The translations under genes were made by a program, and so were the position numbers. The notes beneath the pieces are model-generated. The model made no database searches and was not told the origin of the DNA. It saw only the letters and a program-made list of their open reading frames with translations. Below are positions 44,989-53,983 of a stretch of 64,000 nt of DNA, piece by piece (the first letter of the stretch is position 1; each line of letters opens with the position of its first letter). This DNA is from DATFQI01 sp963816955 (GTDB lineage Bacteria > Actinomycetota > Thermoleophilia > Solirubrobacterales > Solirubrobacteraceae): the NCBI GenBank assembly GCA_963816955.1, contig CAWFME010000005.1, positions 682,001 to 746,000 on the forward strand. Direction: 5' to 3'.

Positions 44989-46099
44989 CAGACACCCACG
45001 ACCACGCGCCGCCGGACGAGGCGCCCGCCGAGCCGCAGCGGGTGCAGGAGCCCGAACGCGCGCGGCCTGGCCGACCGCCCCGGCGACCGTCGACATGCTC
45101 GAGCTGACCTCGTCGTGGAACGCGCCGGCGTCGATCAGGTCGCGGTACCACTCGACCGTGGCGCGGATCGTCTCGTCGATCGGCCGCGTCTGTAGCCGAG
45201 CTCGCGCTTGGCCTTCTCGGAGGAGAAGCGCCAGTCCTTGGACATCAGCCCGAAGCCCTCGGCGGGCAGCGCCGACGGCAGCTTCATGGCCTCGCGGATC
45301 TGCGCCACGCGCGCGGTCTCGGGCGGCAGCACGAGCACGGGGTGGCGGTGGCCGGAGACCTCGGCGACGTGCTCGATCAGCTCGGGCCAGCTCAGGTTCT
45401 CGCCGCCGAGGATGTAGCGCTCGCCCGCCGACGCCCTTGTCGGCGGCGAGCAGGTGGCCCTGCGCGGCGTCCGCGACGTCGGCGAAGTTCATCGGGGCGT
45501 CGATCACGCCCGGCAGCCGGCTGCGGAGGTAGTTGCCGACGGTGCGCGTCGAGGTCTCGCCGGGCTGCTCGCGGTCGACCGGCACGCCGAGCAGGTAGGC
45601 CGGGTTGACGACGACGACCTCGATCCCGTGGCGGTCGCCGGCGTCGAGCGCGGCGAGCTCGCCCTCGTGCTTGGAGTCGGGGTAGGCGAGGCCGAGCCAG
45701 TCGCGCGGGTACTCGGTCAGCTCGTTCGCCGGCTGGCCGTCGGTGGCCGGCCCGATCGCGGAGATCGTCGAGGTCAGCACCACCCGCTCGAGGCCTTCCG
45801 CGGCGGCCGCCTCGACGGCCACGACCGGCGCGTGGGCGTTCATCCGCCACACGAGCTCGGCCGGGTTGGAGCCGACGAAGCCGACCGTGTGGAAGAGCAC
45901 GTCGGCGCCCTTCATCGCCCGCCGCATCGCCTTGAAGTCGAGCACGTCGGCCTTCGCCCGCCGGACCTTGACCCCTTGAGGTGCTTGAGCCGCTCGGGGT
46001 TGCGATACGTCACCGGACGTCGTCGCCGCGCTCGGCGAGCAGGAGCTTGGTCACGTGTCCGCCCAGGAAGCCGGTCGCGCCGGTCACCACCGCTTTCAT
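44988..46099 (-). pseudogene. NAD-dependent epimerase/dehydratase family, frame-disrupted
   Basis: The first residues MKAVVTGATGFLGGHVTKLL carry the Rossmann motif. The catalytic YPDSK follows later (LGLAYPDSKHEGEL), and VVNPAYLLGVPVDREQPG and PMNFADVADAAQGHLLA are typical of extended SDRs such as hopanoid- or sterol-associated epimerases. Indels lie near 45060, 45190, 45425 and 45965. The longest unbroken piece spans about 45430-45945. The gene precedes the SDR in the same operon. Confidence 0.78.
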
Positions 46100-46118
46100 G
46101 AACGTTGGCGTACCACGA

Positions 46119-46661
46119 TCAGCGCAGAAGCAACCGGAGGATCGGCTCGGCGCGGCGCGCGTCGGGCCGCTCGCCGAGGATCAGGTCGAGGTAGATGTAG
46201 GACTCGATCACCCGCACGATCACGTAGGCGACCTCGCGCCGGTCGGCCTCGAGCTGGACCTGCTCCGCGCTGCAGCAGGCCGTCGACCCAGTCGATCAGC
46301 CGCGGCTGGAAGCCGCGGTCGGAGCGCGTCAGCAGGCGCATCGCCAGCTCGCCCTCCTCGGCCAGCCAGCGCTGCATGCCGGGGTTGGCGATCACCTGAC
46401 CTCGACGAAGCGCGTGACGACGCGACGACGCGCTCGGGCCCGCGGCCGCCGGTCGCGCGCGCTCACGTCGGCCAGCGTGCGCTCGGCCAGGCCCCAGACG
46501 ATCTCCACCAGCAGCGCCTCGCGGGAGCCGATCCAGCGATAGAGCGTGACGCGGTTGACGTCGAGCTCGCCGGCCATCGCGCTCATGTCGACGCGCTCGC
46601 CGGCGAGCCAGCGGCGGCGGGCGAGGCGGAAGGCGTCGGTCGCCGTCGGGCGGGTGCTCAC
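46119..46661 (-). pseudogene. TetR-family regulator, frame-disrupted
   Basis: GTG at 46661 starts MSTRPTATDAFRLARRRW. The helix-turn-helix (MSAMAGELDVNRVTLYRWIG) and the following SREALLVEIVWGLAERTL are intact. After about 46430 the frame changes; NPGMQRWLAEEGELAMRLL and WVDGLLQR continue the ligand domain in another frame, and a further break lies near 46265. It is divergent from the acyl-CoA synthetase and probably controls it and the downstream epimerase-SDR genes. Confidence 0.75.
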
Positions 46662-46723
46662 CGCCAAGACCCTTGCAAAGCGGGTGTGGCGCGGTCGCGT
46701 TCGGGGGTACGGACCCGGGCGAG

Positions 46724-48382
46724 ATGACCGACGACGGAGGACTCCGGCCGCTCGACCTGCTCGCCTCCGGCGCAGGACATGGTCGAGCGACGGCCTGCAC
46801 GCGGCGGCGGTGCTCGGGCGCGCCCGGCTCGTCCGCCCGCTGCGCCCCGACCGCCCGCCGCGCGCGCTCGCGGCGGTCCAGCGCTGGGGCTTCACGCCCG
46901 CCGGCGGGTTCGCGGCCGCGGCCGCGCTCTACCCGGACGCCGAGGCGATCGTCGACGAGCGCGGCGCGCTGACGTTCGCCGAGCTCGAGGACCGATCGAA
47001 CCGGCTCGCGAACGCGCTGTCGGACGCCGGGCGTGCTCGAGGGCGACGGCGTCGGCGTGATGTGCCCGCAACCACCGCGGCTTCGTCGAGGCGATCGTCG
47101 CGCTCTCCAAGCTCGGCGCGGACGCGATGCTGCTCAACACGTCGTTCGCCGGGCCGCAGCTGACCGAGGTGGTCAAGCGCGAGAAGCCGCGGGCGATCGT
47201 CTACGACGCCGAGTTCGCCGAGCTGCTTGAGAAGGCGCTGTACCGGCGCAAGGGCTTCGTCGCGTGGCACGAGGAGGAGGACGAGGTCTCGGACCCGACG
47301 CTCGAGGAGCTGATCGAGGGCGGCGACCCGGCGACGCCTGCTGCCGCCCGGGCAGCGAGGGCCGCCAGACGATCCTCACCTCGGGCACGACCGGCACGCC
47401 CAAGGGCGCCTCGCGCGGCTCGCCGGGCATCGGCGCCGCCGTGGCGATCCTCTCCGCGATCCCGCTGCGGGGCCGCGAGAAGGTGCTGGTCGCACCGCCG
47501 CTGTTCCACCAGTGGGGCTTCGCGCACTTCGGGCTGGCGATGCTGACCGCCTCGACGATGGTGCTGCGGCGCAAGTTCGACCCCGAGAACGTGCTCGAGA
47601 CGATCGAGCGCGAGCGGATCGACAGACCGTCCCGATGGTGCCCGTGATGCTCCAGCGCATCCTCGACCTCGAGGACGAGGACCGCCGCGGGCACGACACC
47701 AGCTCGCTGCGCACGGTGCCCGTGTCGCGGCTCCGCGCTGTCGGGCGAGCTCGCCAAGCGCTTCATGGACGAGTTCGGCGACGTGGTCTACAACCTCTAC
47801 GGCTCGACCGAGGTCGCCTGGGTGGCGATCGCCGGCCCGAGAGACCTGCGCGACGCGCCCGGCACGGCGGGCCGCCCGCCCCGCGGCACGGAGCTCGAGA
47901 TCCTCGGCGACGACGACCGGCCGCTGCGGACCGGGGAGACGGGCCGCATCTTCGTCCGCAACTCCGAGCTCTTCGAGGGCTACACCGGCGGCGGCTCGAA
48001 GGACATGGTCGACGGGATGATGGCCACGGGCGACGTCGGCCGGCTCGACGAGGAGGGCCGCCTGTTCGTGGAGGGCCGCGACGACGACATGATCGTCTCG
48101 GGCGGCGAGAACGTCTTCCCCCAGGAGGTCGAGGAGACGCTCGCCAAGCACCCGAAGGTCGCCGAGGCGGCCGTGATCGGCGTCGAGGACGAGAAGTGGG
48201 GCCAGGCCCTGAAGGCCTTCGTCGTCAAGAAGGGCTCCGTCACCGAGTCCGCGCTCAAGAAGCACGTCAAGGAGAACCTGGCGGGCTACAAGGTCCCCCA
48301 GCAGATCGAGTTCATCGACGAGCTGCCGCGCAACCCGGCCGGCAAGGTGCTCAAGCGCGAGCTCGAGGACGACGAGGACTAG
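46724..48382 (+). pseudogene. Fatty acyl-CoA synthetase (FadD-like), frame-disrupted
   Basis: The AMP-binding signature TILTSGTTGTPKGASRG is near 47380. PPLFHQWGFAHFGLAML, FGDVVYNLYGSTEVAWVAIA and ATGDVGRLDEEGRLFVEGRD follow, and the C-terminal Lys is in NPAGKVLKREL. The end (47765-48382) is one long frame. Breaks lie near 46775, 47035, 47060, 47340, 47630 and 47735. An intact copy would activate fatty acids with ATP and CoA. The true start is unclear: the ATG at 46724 is in a different frame from VLGRARLVRPLRPDR. Confidence 0.82.
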
Positions 48383-48477
48383 ATCACGTCGAGGATCAGC
48401 AGCAGGATCACGGTCACGACGGCCGAGACGAGCAGCGAGCCGAAGCAGCCCGAGCGGTTCGAGAAGAAGAGGAACAT
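48379..48477 (-). CDS. Small single-pass membrane protein (32 residues)
   Basis: The ATG at 48477 encodes MFLFFSNRSGCFGSLLVSAV followed by a hydrophobic stretch and LDVI. The positive charge sits before one transmembrane helix of about 20 residues. The stop overlaps the synthetase stop by three bases. Short proteins with this MFLFFSNR-GC pattern occur in actinobacteria as far as I recall; their role is unknown. The ribosome site is weak. Confidence 0.55.
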   Translation of the reverse strand: MFLFFSNRSGCFGSLLVSAVVTVILLLILDVI

Positions 48478-48536
48478 CGGGCCAGGCTGCCCACGCGGCC
48501 CGCGCGGGAACCGCGACGGTCGCTAGCGTCGCGGCC

Positions 48537-49155
48537 ATGCCCGAGCGCTACGACATCCCGCCCGAGCGGCTCGAGCGCTGGCTGGGGCGCTGGGTCGAGG
48601 GCCACGGCGAGATCGCCGAGCAGCGCACGGCGCCGGAGCGGCTGACGCTGAAGGCGGCCGACGGCGCGGTGCTCGATTGCGACCCGCCGTTCCCGCCGCT
48701 GACCGGCAAGGGCGTGGAGGGGCTGCTCGCGCACGTGCGGCGCGACCGGGTCGTCGGGGTGCATCCTCGTGCGGCTCGGCGGCTGCGCCGCCGGGGTGTT
48801 CAGCGGGCGCCGGCTGGCGGACTCCAAGGTGGACAGCCGCTTCGTGAAGGGCCGCCACAAGAAGGGCGGCTCGAGCCAGCGGCGCTTCGAGCGCCGGCGC
48901 GAGGAGCAGGCGCGGCAGGCGCTCGAGCAGGCCGCCGAGACGGCGGTCCGGGTGATCCTCCCGCACCGCAGGGACCTCGACGCCGTCGTCCTGGGCGGCG
49001 ACCGGGCGGCGCTGCGCGAGGTGATGGAGGACGCGCGGCTGCGCGTGCTCCGGCCGTTGCTGGTCGAGCAGGTGCTCGAGGTCCCGGAGCCGCGGCTGCG
49101 GGTGCTCGAGGCGACGCCGGACGCGTTCCTGGCGACGCGCCTGACGGTCAGGTGA
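48537..49155 (+). pseudogene. Actinobacterial Vms1/eRF1-like release factor (acVLRF1), one frameshift
   Basis: The two halves join to about 205 residues: MPERYDIPPERLERWLGRW to LLAHVRRDRVVGV in frame one, then LVRLGGCAAGVFSGRRLADS, KVDSRFVKGRHKKGGSSQRR and FERRREEQARQALEQAAETA in frame two. The GSSQ loop followed by RRFERRREEQ corresponds to the GGQ-like catalytic loop of Vms1/VLRF1 proteins, which release peptides from stalled 50S subunits as peptidyl-tRNA hydrolases. A single extra base near 48763 breaks the frame. The family call rests on this loop and on size. Confidence 0.72.
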
Positions 49156-49900
49156 CGAGCAGGCGCACGGCGGCCGTCGTGCCGACCACGACGATGATCC
49201 CGCGCAGCACGTTCGGCGGCAGCCGCCGGCCGTAGGTGCCGCCGAGCTGGCCGCCGATCGTCGAGCCGATCGCGATCACGGCCACGGCGTCCCAGGCGAC
49301 CTCGCTCGCGAAGATGAACACGATCGCCGCGACCGCGTTGACGAGGCCGGCGAGCACGTTCTTGACGGCGTTGAGCCGTTGCATCTGCTCGTCGAGCAGG
49401 ATCCCCAGGAACGCCATCAGCAGGATCCCCTGCGCGGCGCCGAAGTAGCCGCCGTAGATGCCGCAGGCGAACGTGGCGACCAGCACCGCGACGCCGCCGT
49501 GCGGCGGCGCGCTCGCGCGCTTGGCCACGAGCCGGTTCAGCCGCGGCCCGGCGATCACGAGCACCACGGCCAGCAGGATCAGGACCGGGACGATCGCGTC
49601 GAAGGCGGACTCGGGCAGCTCGAGCAGCAGGATCGCGCCGATCACGCCGCCCGCCAGCGAGCAGCCCGCCAGCCGCAGCACCCGCGCGCGCTGGCCCGAC
49701 AGCTCGCGCCGGTAGGCCCAGGCGCCGGAGGCGGAGCCGGGCACGAGGCCGATGTTGTTGGAGACGTTCGCGAGCACCGGCGGGTAGCCGAGCGCCAGCA
49801 GCGTGGGGAAGGTCACCAGCGTGCCGGAGCCCACCACGGCGTTGATCGCGCCCGCGACGACCCCGGCCGCGAGCAGCGCGACCACCTCCCAGATGTCCAT
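49148..49900 (-). CDS. TauE/SafE-family membrane transporter
   Basis: The 250-residue protein has about eight hydrophobic segments and the family's internal repeat: GAINAVVGSGTLVTFPTLLA near the start and GIYGGYFGAAQGILLMAFLG in the middle. Members export sulfite, sulfoacetate or related organic anions. No sulfur gene is adjacent, so the substrate is open. It is convergent with the release-factor gene, stops overlapping. Confidence 0.9.
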   Translation of the reverse strand: MDIWEVVALLAAGVVAGAINAVVGSGTLVTFPTLLALGYPPVLANVSNNIGLVPGSASGAWAYRRELSGQRARVLRLAGCSLAGGVIGAILLLELPESAFDAIVPVLILLAVVLVIAGPRLNRLVAKRASAPPHGGVAVLVATFACGIYGGYFGAAQGILLMAFLGILLDEQMQRLNAVKNVLAGLVNAVAAIVFIFASEVAWDAVAVIAIGSTIGGQLGGTYGRRLPPNVLRGIIVVVGTTAAVRLLVT

Positions 49901-49910
49901 CGACGGGATG

Positions 49911-50813
49911 CTAGGCGGCGCGGGCCAGCATCAGCTCGCGCGCGTCTTCCGGCCGGACGTCCGCCGGCTCGGTCGTCGCGACGAAGTCCCGCAGGACGCG
50001 CACGAAGCGCAGCGGCTCGTCGAGGTGCGGGAAGTGGCCCGCGTGGTCGAACAGCTCGAGCCGGTTCCCGGGCATCAGCTCGTGCGCGCGGCGGCCGTGG
50101 TCGGCGGGGATGATCGGGTCGATCCCGCCCCAGACGATCAGCGACGGGACGGCTTCGGCGAGGTACAGCCGGTCGCGCGCGTCGATGCGCTGGCCGCCGG
50201 TGTCGATCACGGCGCGCGCGGTGTGTACGAACGCGCGGCGGGCGCCGAGCTCGTTCAGGGAGGCGATGCCGCGGGCGATCTCCGCGAGGTCCGAGCCCGC
50301 CTGCAGGCCGACCCGGCCGAGCACGCGCGAGACCGCGGCGCCGGCGTCCAGCACCGGGCGCGAGGCGATCAGCGGCAGCACGAGCTCCGAGCCGGGCAGC
50401 GTGACGGCGCGCAGGAACACGCTGACCTCCCGCCCGAGGCCGCCGCTGGCGACGAGCACGAGCCGGTTGACGAGCTCGGGGAACTGGTAGGCGACCTGCA
50501 TCGCGATCCCGCCGCCCAGCGAGTGGCCGACGATCGTCCCCCGCTCGTGGCCGAGCGCCAGCATCAGGTCGCGCACGATGCAGGCGTGCGAGCCGAGCGA
50601 GTAGTCGCCTGCAGGCTTGTCGGACTGGCCGTGGCCGAGCAGGTCGGGGGCGAGGATGGTGAAGTGCTCCGCCAGCTCGGGCAGCACGGGCTCCCAGCTC
50701 GCCGATGAGCTGGTGATCCCGTGGATGAGCACGAGCACGGGGCCCTCGCCCCCGCAGCGGTACGAGACGCGGTTCCCATGCAGGGACATCTCGCAGGTGG
50801 ACAGATGCGCCAT
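49911..50813 (-). CDS. Alpha/beta hydrolase
   Basis: The 300-residue protein has the oxyanion HGITSSSASW, the nucleophile elbow TIVGHSLGGGIAMQV, the Asp in PSLIVWGGIDPIIP and His in FDHAGHFPHLDEP. It is close to haloperoxidase/epoxide-hydrolase-like enzymes; chemistry is unassigned. ATG at 50813 is twelve bases from the motif 50825-50840 shared with the desaturase promoter, so it probably belongs to the same lipid regulon. The MerR gene lies just upstream on the same strand. Confidence 0.9.
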   Translation of the reverse strand: MAHLSTCEMSLHGNRVSYRCGGEGPVLVLIHGITSSSASWEPVLPELAEHFTILAPDLLGHGQSDKPAGDYSLGSHACIVRDLMLALGHERGTIVGHSLGGGIAMQVAYQFPELVNRLVLVASGGLGREVSVFLRAVTLPGSELVLPLIASRPVLDAGAAVSRVLGRVGLQAGSDLAEIARGIASLNELGARRAFVHTARAVIDTGGQRIDARDRLYLAEAVPSLIVWGGIDPIIPADHGRRAHELMPGNRLELFDHAGHFPHLDEPLRFVRVLRDFVATTEPADVRPEDARELMLARAA

Positions 50814-50824
50814 GGATCGAAGGT

Positions 50825-50840
50825 ACACCGATCGATGTAA
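50825..50840. promoter_or_regulatory. Second copy of the lipid-regulon operator motif
   Basis: ACACCGATCGATGTAA is the exact complement of the core at 36218-36233. The surrounding outer arms (TTCAGAACC/GGTTCTGAA) are absent. It lies between the MerR gene end and the hydrolase ATG. An exact 16-base match in two promoters of lipid-type hydrolases is unlikely by chance. Confidence 0.62.
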
Positions 50841-50844
50841 GCCG

Positions 50845-51657
50845 TTACCGCCGGGGTGGGTCCGGGAGGCGCTCCAACTGGCGCCCGAAGGTGCGCTCCG
50901 TCGCGTCATCCATGGCCAGGCCGAACATGGCGTGTAGGGACTCGGCGGCCAGGGGGCGCAGGCGCTCGAGCTGCTCGGCGATCTCCGGCCAGCGCTCCTC
51001 GGGGCGGCCCTCGGCCTCGAACGGCTTCCAGACGGCCTCGACGAACAGCCGCATGTAGGCGCGGGCGACGCTGTCGGCGTGCTTGCGCAGGCGGCCCGCG
51101 ACCTCGAGCGCCTGGCGCGCGGAGATGCCCAGCTCGGCCAGCTCGGCGCTCACGCGGGCCAGGGTCGGCGAGACCTCCTCGTAGCGGCCGTCCCCGAGCG
51201 GGCGCATGATCCCGATCTCCTCGGCGCGCTTGAGCAGCTTGGGGTCGTTGGAGCCCCAGCGCTCCGCCAGCTCCGCGGCCGTGATGATCTCGGGCTCCGG
51301 CTCGTCGCCGTAGGGAGCGCGCAGGGCCCGTGTGAAGCGCAGCGCGGCGGAGCTCGAGCCCGCGCTCTCGATAAGCCGGCGGATCAGCTCCAGGTTGAAG
51401 CCGTCGGCCTGCAGCTCGCGGACCAGTTCGAGCCGGGTGACGTGCTCGGGCCCGTAGTAGCCCGTGCGGCCGCGCACCTCGGGCGGCGGCAGCAGCCCGC
51501 GGGACTGGTGCGCGCGGACGTTGCGCACCGTCATCCCCGTGCGCTGGGCGAGCTGGTCGATCGTCAGGTCGGCGGATGCCTCGATGGCCTGCAGCCTCTC
51601 ATACGGGCAGGGTGCCTCAAGACCTGTGGGGGATGGCCGATTGCCTGGGGCGATCAT
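50845..51657 (-). CDS. MerR-family transcriptional regulator
   Basis: The 270-residue protein has a MerR winged helix-turn-helix near residues 25-95 (LTIDQLAQRTGMTVRNVRAH, TGYYGPEHVTRLELVREL, GFNLELIRRLIE) and a long C-terminal domain (AELAERWGSNDPKLLKRAEE, ARQALEVAGRLRKHADSVAR) like other large actinobacterial MerR proteins. No metal-binding Cys cluster is seen. ATG at 51657 overlaps the ATG of the divergent repeat protein within one CATG. It may regulate that gene or the downstream hydrolase. Confidence 0.87.
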   Translation of the reverse strand: MIAPGNRPSPTGLEAPCPYERLQAIEASADLTIDQLAQRTGMTVRNVRAHQSRGLLPPPEVRGRTGYYGPEHVTRLELVRELQADGFNLELIRRLIESAGSSSAALRFTRALRAPYGDEPEPEIITAAELAERWGSNDPKLLKRAEEIGIMRPLGDGRYEEVSPTLARVSAELAELGISARQALEVAGRLRKHADSVARAYMRLFVEAVWKPFEAEGRPEERWPEIAEQLERLRPLAAESLHAMFGLAMDDATERTFGRQLERLPDPPRR

Positions 51658-53521
51658 GTCCCGCGCCCGTCTCTCCCTGCTCATCTGCGCCGCCCTGCTC
51701 GTCGTCTCCGCGCCCACCGCGGCCGCCAAGACCGACGTGCTGCGCATGGCCCGCCGCGCCCTGCACCTCGCCGAGCGCGCCGACAAGGCCGCGCGCGCCA
51801 AGCCGAAGCCGATCCAGAGCAAGAACATCGCCCGCGGTGGCGTGGCCAACGCCAACCTCGCCGACGGCTCCGTCGACGCCCGCACGCTCGGCCCCGCCTC
51901 CGTGACCTCCGCGGCGCTCGCCGTCGGCGCGGTCGGTGGCGCCGCACTGCTCGACGGCAGCGTCTCGACCGACGACCTCGCCGCGCTGGCGATCACGACC
52001 GGCAAGCTGGCCGACGGCAGCGTCACCGCGGGCAAGCTCGCCGACAGCGCGGTCCAGACCGCCAAGCTCGCCGACGCCGCAGTGACCCTCGCCAAGCTGG
52101 GCGACGGGGCCGTGGCGACGGAGAAGCTCGCCGACGGCGCGGCGACGACCGCGAAGCTCGCCGACGGCGCGGCCACGACCGAGAAGCTGGCCGCGGGCGC
52201 CGCGACGACCGAGAAGCTGGCCGACGGCGCCGCCACCACGGCGAAGCTCGCCGACGGCGCCGCCACGACCGGCAAGATCGCCGACGGCGCGGTCACGACC
52301 GCCAAGCTCGACAACGGCGCGGCCACGACGGCGAAGATCGCCGACGGCGCCGCGACCTCCGACAAGATCGCCGCGGGCGCGGTCACGACGGTCAAGCTGG
52401 CCGACGCCTCGGTCAACGCCGTCAAGCTCGCCGCCTCCGCCGTCACGACGCTCGCGCTCGCCGACGGCGCGGTCACCGCAACGAAGATCGCCGACACCGC
52501 GGTCACCACCGCCAAGCTGGCCGACACGGCCGTCACGACGCTCAAGCTCGCCGACGGCGCCGTGACCACGGCCAAGCTCGCCGACGGAGCGGTCACCAAC
52601 CAGAAGCTGGCCGACAACGCGGTCGCGGGCGCCAAGCTCGCCGACGGCGCGGTGACCACCGCGAAGGTGGCCGACAGCGCCATCACGGCCGCCAAGCTCG
52701 CCGCCGGCGCGGTCACGCTCGGCAAGATCGCCGCGGGCGCCGTCAACGCCGCCGCGCTCACCGCCAACGCGGTCGGCACGGGCCAGCTCGTCGACCTCGG
52801 CGTGACCACCGCCAAGCTCGACGACGACGCCGTGACGAGCGGCAAGATCGCCGACGGCGCCGTCGGCTCGCTCGACATCCTCAACCGCTCGGTCGGGAGC
52901 GTCGACATCGCCGTCGGCGCGATCAACGGCACCGTGCTGGCCGACGGCAGCGTGGACTCCGCCAAGATCCTCGACGACTCGATCGTCGGCGCCGACATCC
53001 GCGACGGCACGATCGCCTCGGCCGACATCGCCTCGCTCGGCGTGCACACCGCCGACCTCGACGACCTCGCCGTGACGGGCCCGAAGCTGGCCGACAACGC
53101 CGTGATCGCGGGCAAGATCGCCGCGGGCGCCGTCAACAGCGCCGCGCTCGCCGACGGCACGGTCGACACCGGCGACCTGCGCGGCGGCGCCGTCACCGCG
53201 GCCAAGCTCGCCACGGGCGCGGTGGACTCCTCCTCGGTGCTCGACGGCTCGCTGAAGCCGCAGGACCTCGGCGTCGCCGGCACGTTCTCGCTTGCCCCTG
53301 GCCCGCTGACCAACGCGACCTGCGTCGAGCAGGTGGTCGATCTCGCCGGCGTCGCCGCCGGCGACAACATCGTGCTGACGGCGCCGCGGGACCTCGAAGC
53401 CGGCCTGATCGCGATGCCGCTCACCCCTGACGTCGCGGACAAGCTGCCGCTGCGGATCTGCAACTTCTCCGGCGCCGACCTCAGCGCGGGCCAGAAGACT
53501 TGGAACTACCTCTCGATCTAG
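51656..53521 (+). CDS. Secreted decapeptide-repeat solenoid protein
   Basis: After a signal peptide (LSLLICAALLVVSAPTAAA) and a basic linker (ADKAARAKPKPIQSKNIARG), residues about 60-535 consist of nearly fifty ten-residue units. The consensus is KLADGAVTTA, with L or I at position 2 and small residues at 5-7, close to a double pentapeptide repeat. A right-handed beta-solenoid is the likely fold. The last 80 residues form a separate domain with two Cys (NATCVEQVVDLAGVAAGDN, LPLRICNFSGADLSAGQ) that may cap or bind. Similar repeats occur in phage tail fibres and actinobacterial surface proteins. Function is unknown. GGGGCG precedes the ATG. Confidence 0.82.
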   Translation: MSRARLSLLICAALLVVSAPTAAAKTDVLRMARRALHLAERADKAARAKPKPIQSKNIARGGVANANLADGSVDARTLGPASVTSAALAVGAVGGAALLDGSVSTDDLAALAITTGKLADGSVTAGKLADSAVQTAKLADAAVTLAKLGDGAVATEKLADGAATTAKLADGAATTEKLAAGAATTEKLADGAATTAKLADGAATTGKIADGAVTTAKLDNGAATTAKIADGAATSDKIAAGAVTTVKLADASVNAVKLAASAVTTLALADGAVTATKIADTAVTTAKLADTAVTTLKLADGAVTTAKLADGAVTNQKLADNAVAGAKLADGAVTTAKVADSAITAAKLAAGAVTLGKIAAGAVNAAALTANAVGTGQLVDLGVTTAKLDDDAVTSGKIADGAVGSLDILNRSVGSVDIAVGAINGTVLADGSVDSAKILDDSIVGADIRDGTIASADIASLGVHTADLDDLAVTGPKLADNAVIAGKIAAGAVNSAALADGTVDTGDLRGGAVTAAKLATGAVDSSSVLDGSLKPQDLGVAGTFSLAPGPLTNATCVEQVVDLAGVAAGDNIVLTAPRDLEAGLIAMPLTPDVADKLPLRICNFSGADLSAGQKTWNYLSI

Positions 53522-53530
53522 CGAGCCCTG

Positions 53531-53983
53531 ATGCCCGTCAACTCCCTCCACGCAGCCGCCGCCGCCACCACCGCGGCGACCGTCGCCCGTAAGCAGGCGG
53601 CGCATACGGCCGACGCCCATAAGTTCGCCGGCGCGCTGGCGCAGGCTTCGACGAAGTCCGCCGCGAACACGCCCGACAGCGTGCTGGACGCCAAGAAAGC
53701 GCCCAAGGGCGAGAAGTCGACCCCGGTCAAGGGCCACAGCTACGCCGACATCACCACCGGCCCGCGCAACGGGATGTACATCAACACGAGCGGCAACAAG
53801 CGCGACGGCCAGGCGTTCGTGCTGGTCAAGCGGGACGGCAAGGAGTACCACATCTACGGGAGCGGCAAGGACCGCCTCGTGGTCTGTCTGAAGCCCAAGG
53901 CCGACGCCGACGACACCGCCTCGGCGAAGCCCAAGGCCGACGCCAAGAGCACCGCTCCGTCCGGCACCACCGGCTCCGCCTAG
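53531..53983 (+). CDS. Hypothetical protein with conserved core
   Basis: ATG at 53531 starts nine bases after the repeat-protein gene, giving 150 residues. An Ala-rich N-terminus without a signal peptide leads to a compact core (SYADITTGPRNGMYINTSGN, GQAFVLVKRDGKEYHIYGSG, DRLVVCLK) and a Lys/Ala/Thr-rich tail. The core looks like a small beta domain. No family name can be given. It is probably co-transcribed with the solenoid gene. Confidence 0.7.
   Translation: MPVNSLHAAAAATTAATVARKQAAHTADAHKFAGALAQASTKSAANTPDSVLDAKKAPKGEKSTPVKGHSYADITTGPRNGMYINTSGNKRDGQAFVLVKRDGKEYHIYGSGKDRLVVCLKPKADADDTASAKPKADAKSTAPSGTTGSA

Noticed and set aside
51830..53280. Regular 30-base repeats resembling a CRISPR array
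   Set aside because: There are no unique spacers; the repeats are a continuous coding frame with a ten-residue period, and no cas genes are near.
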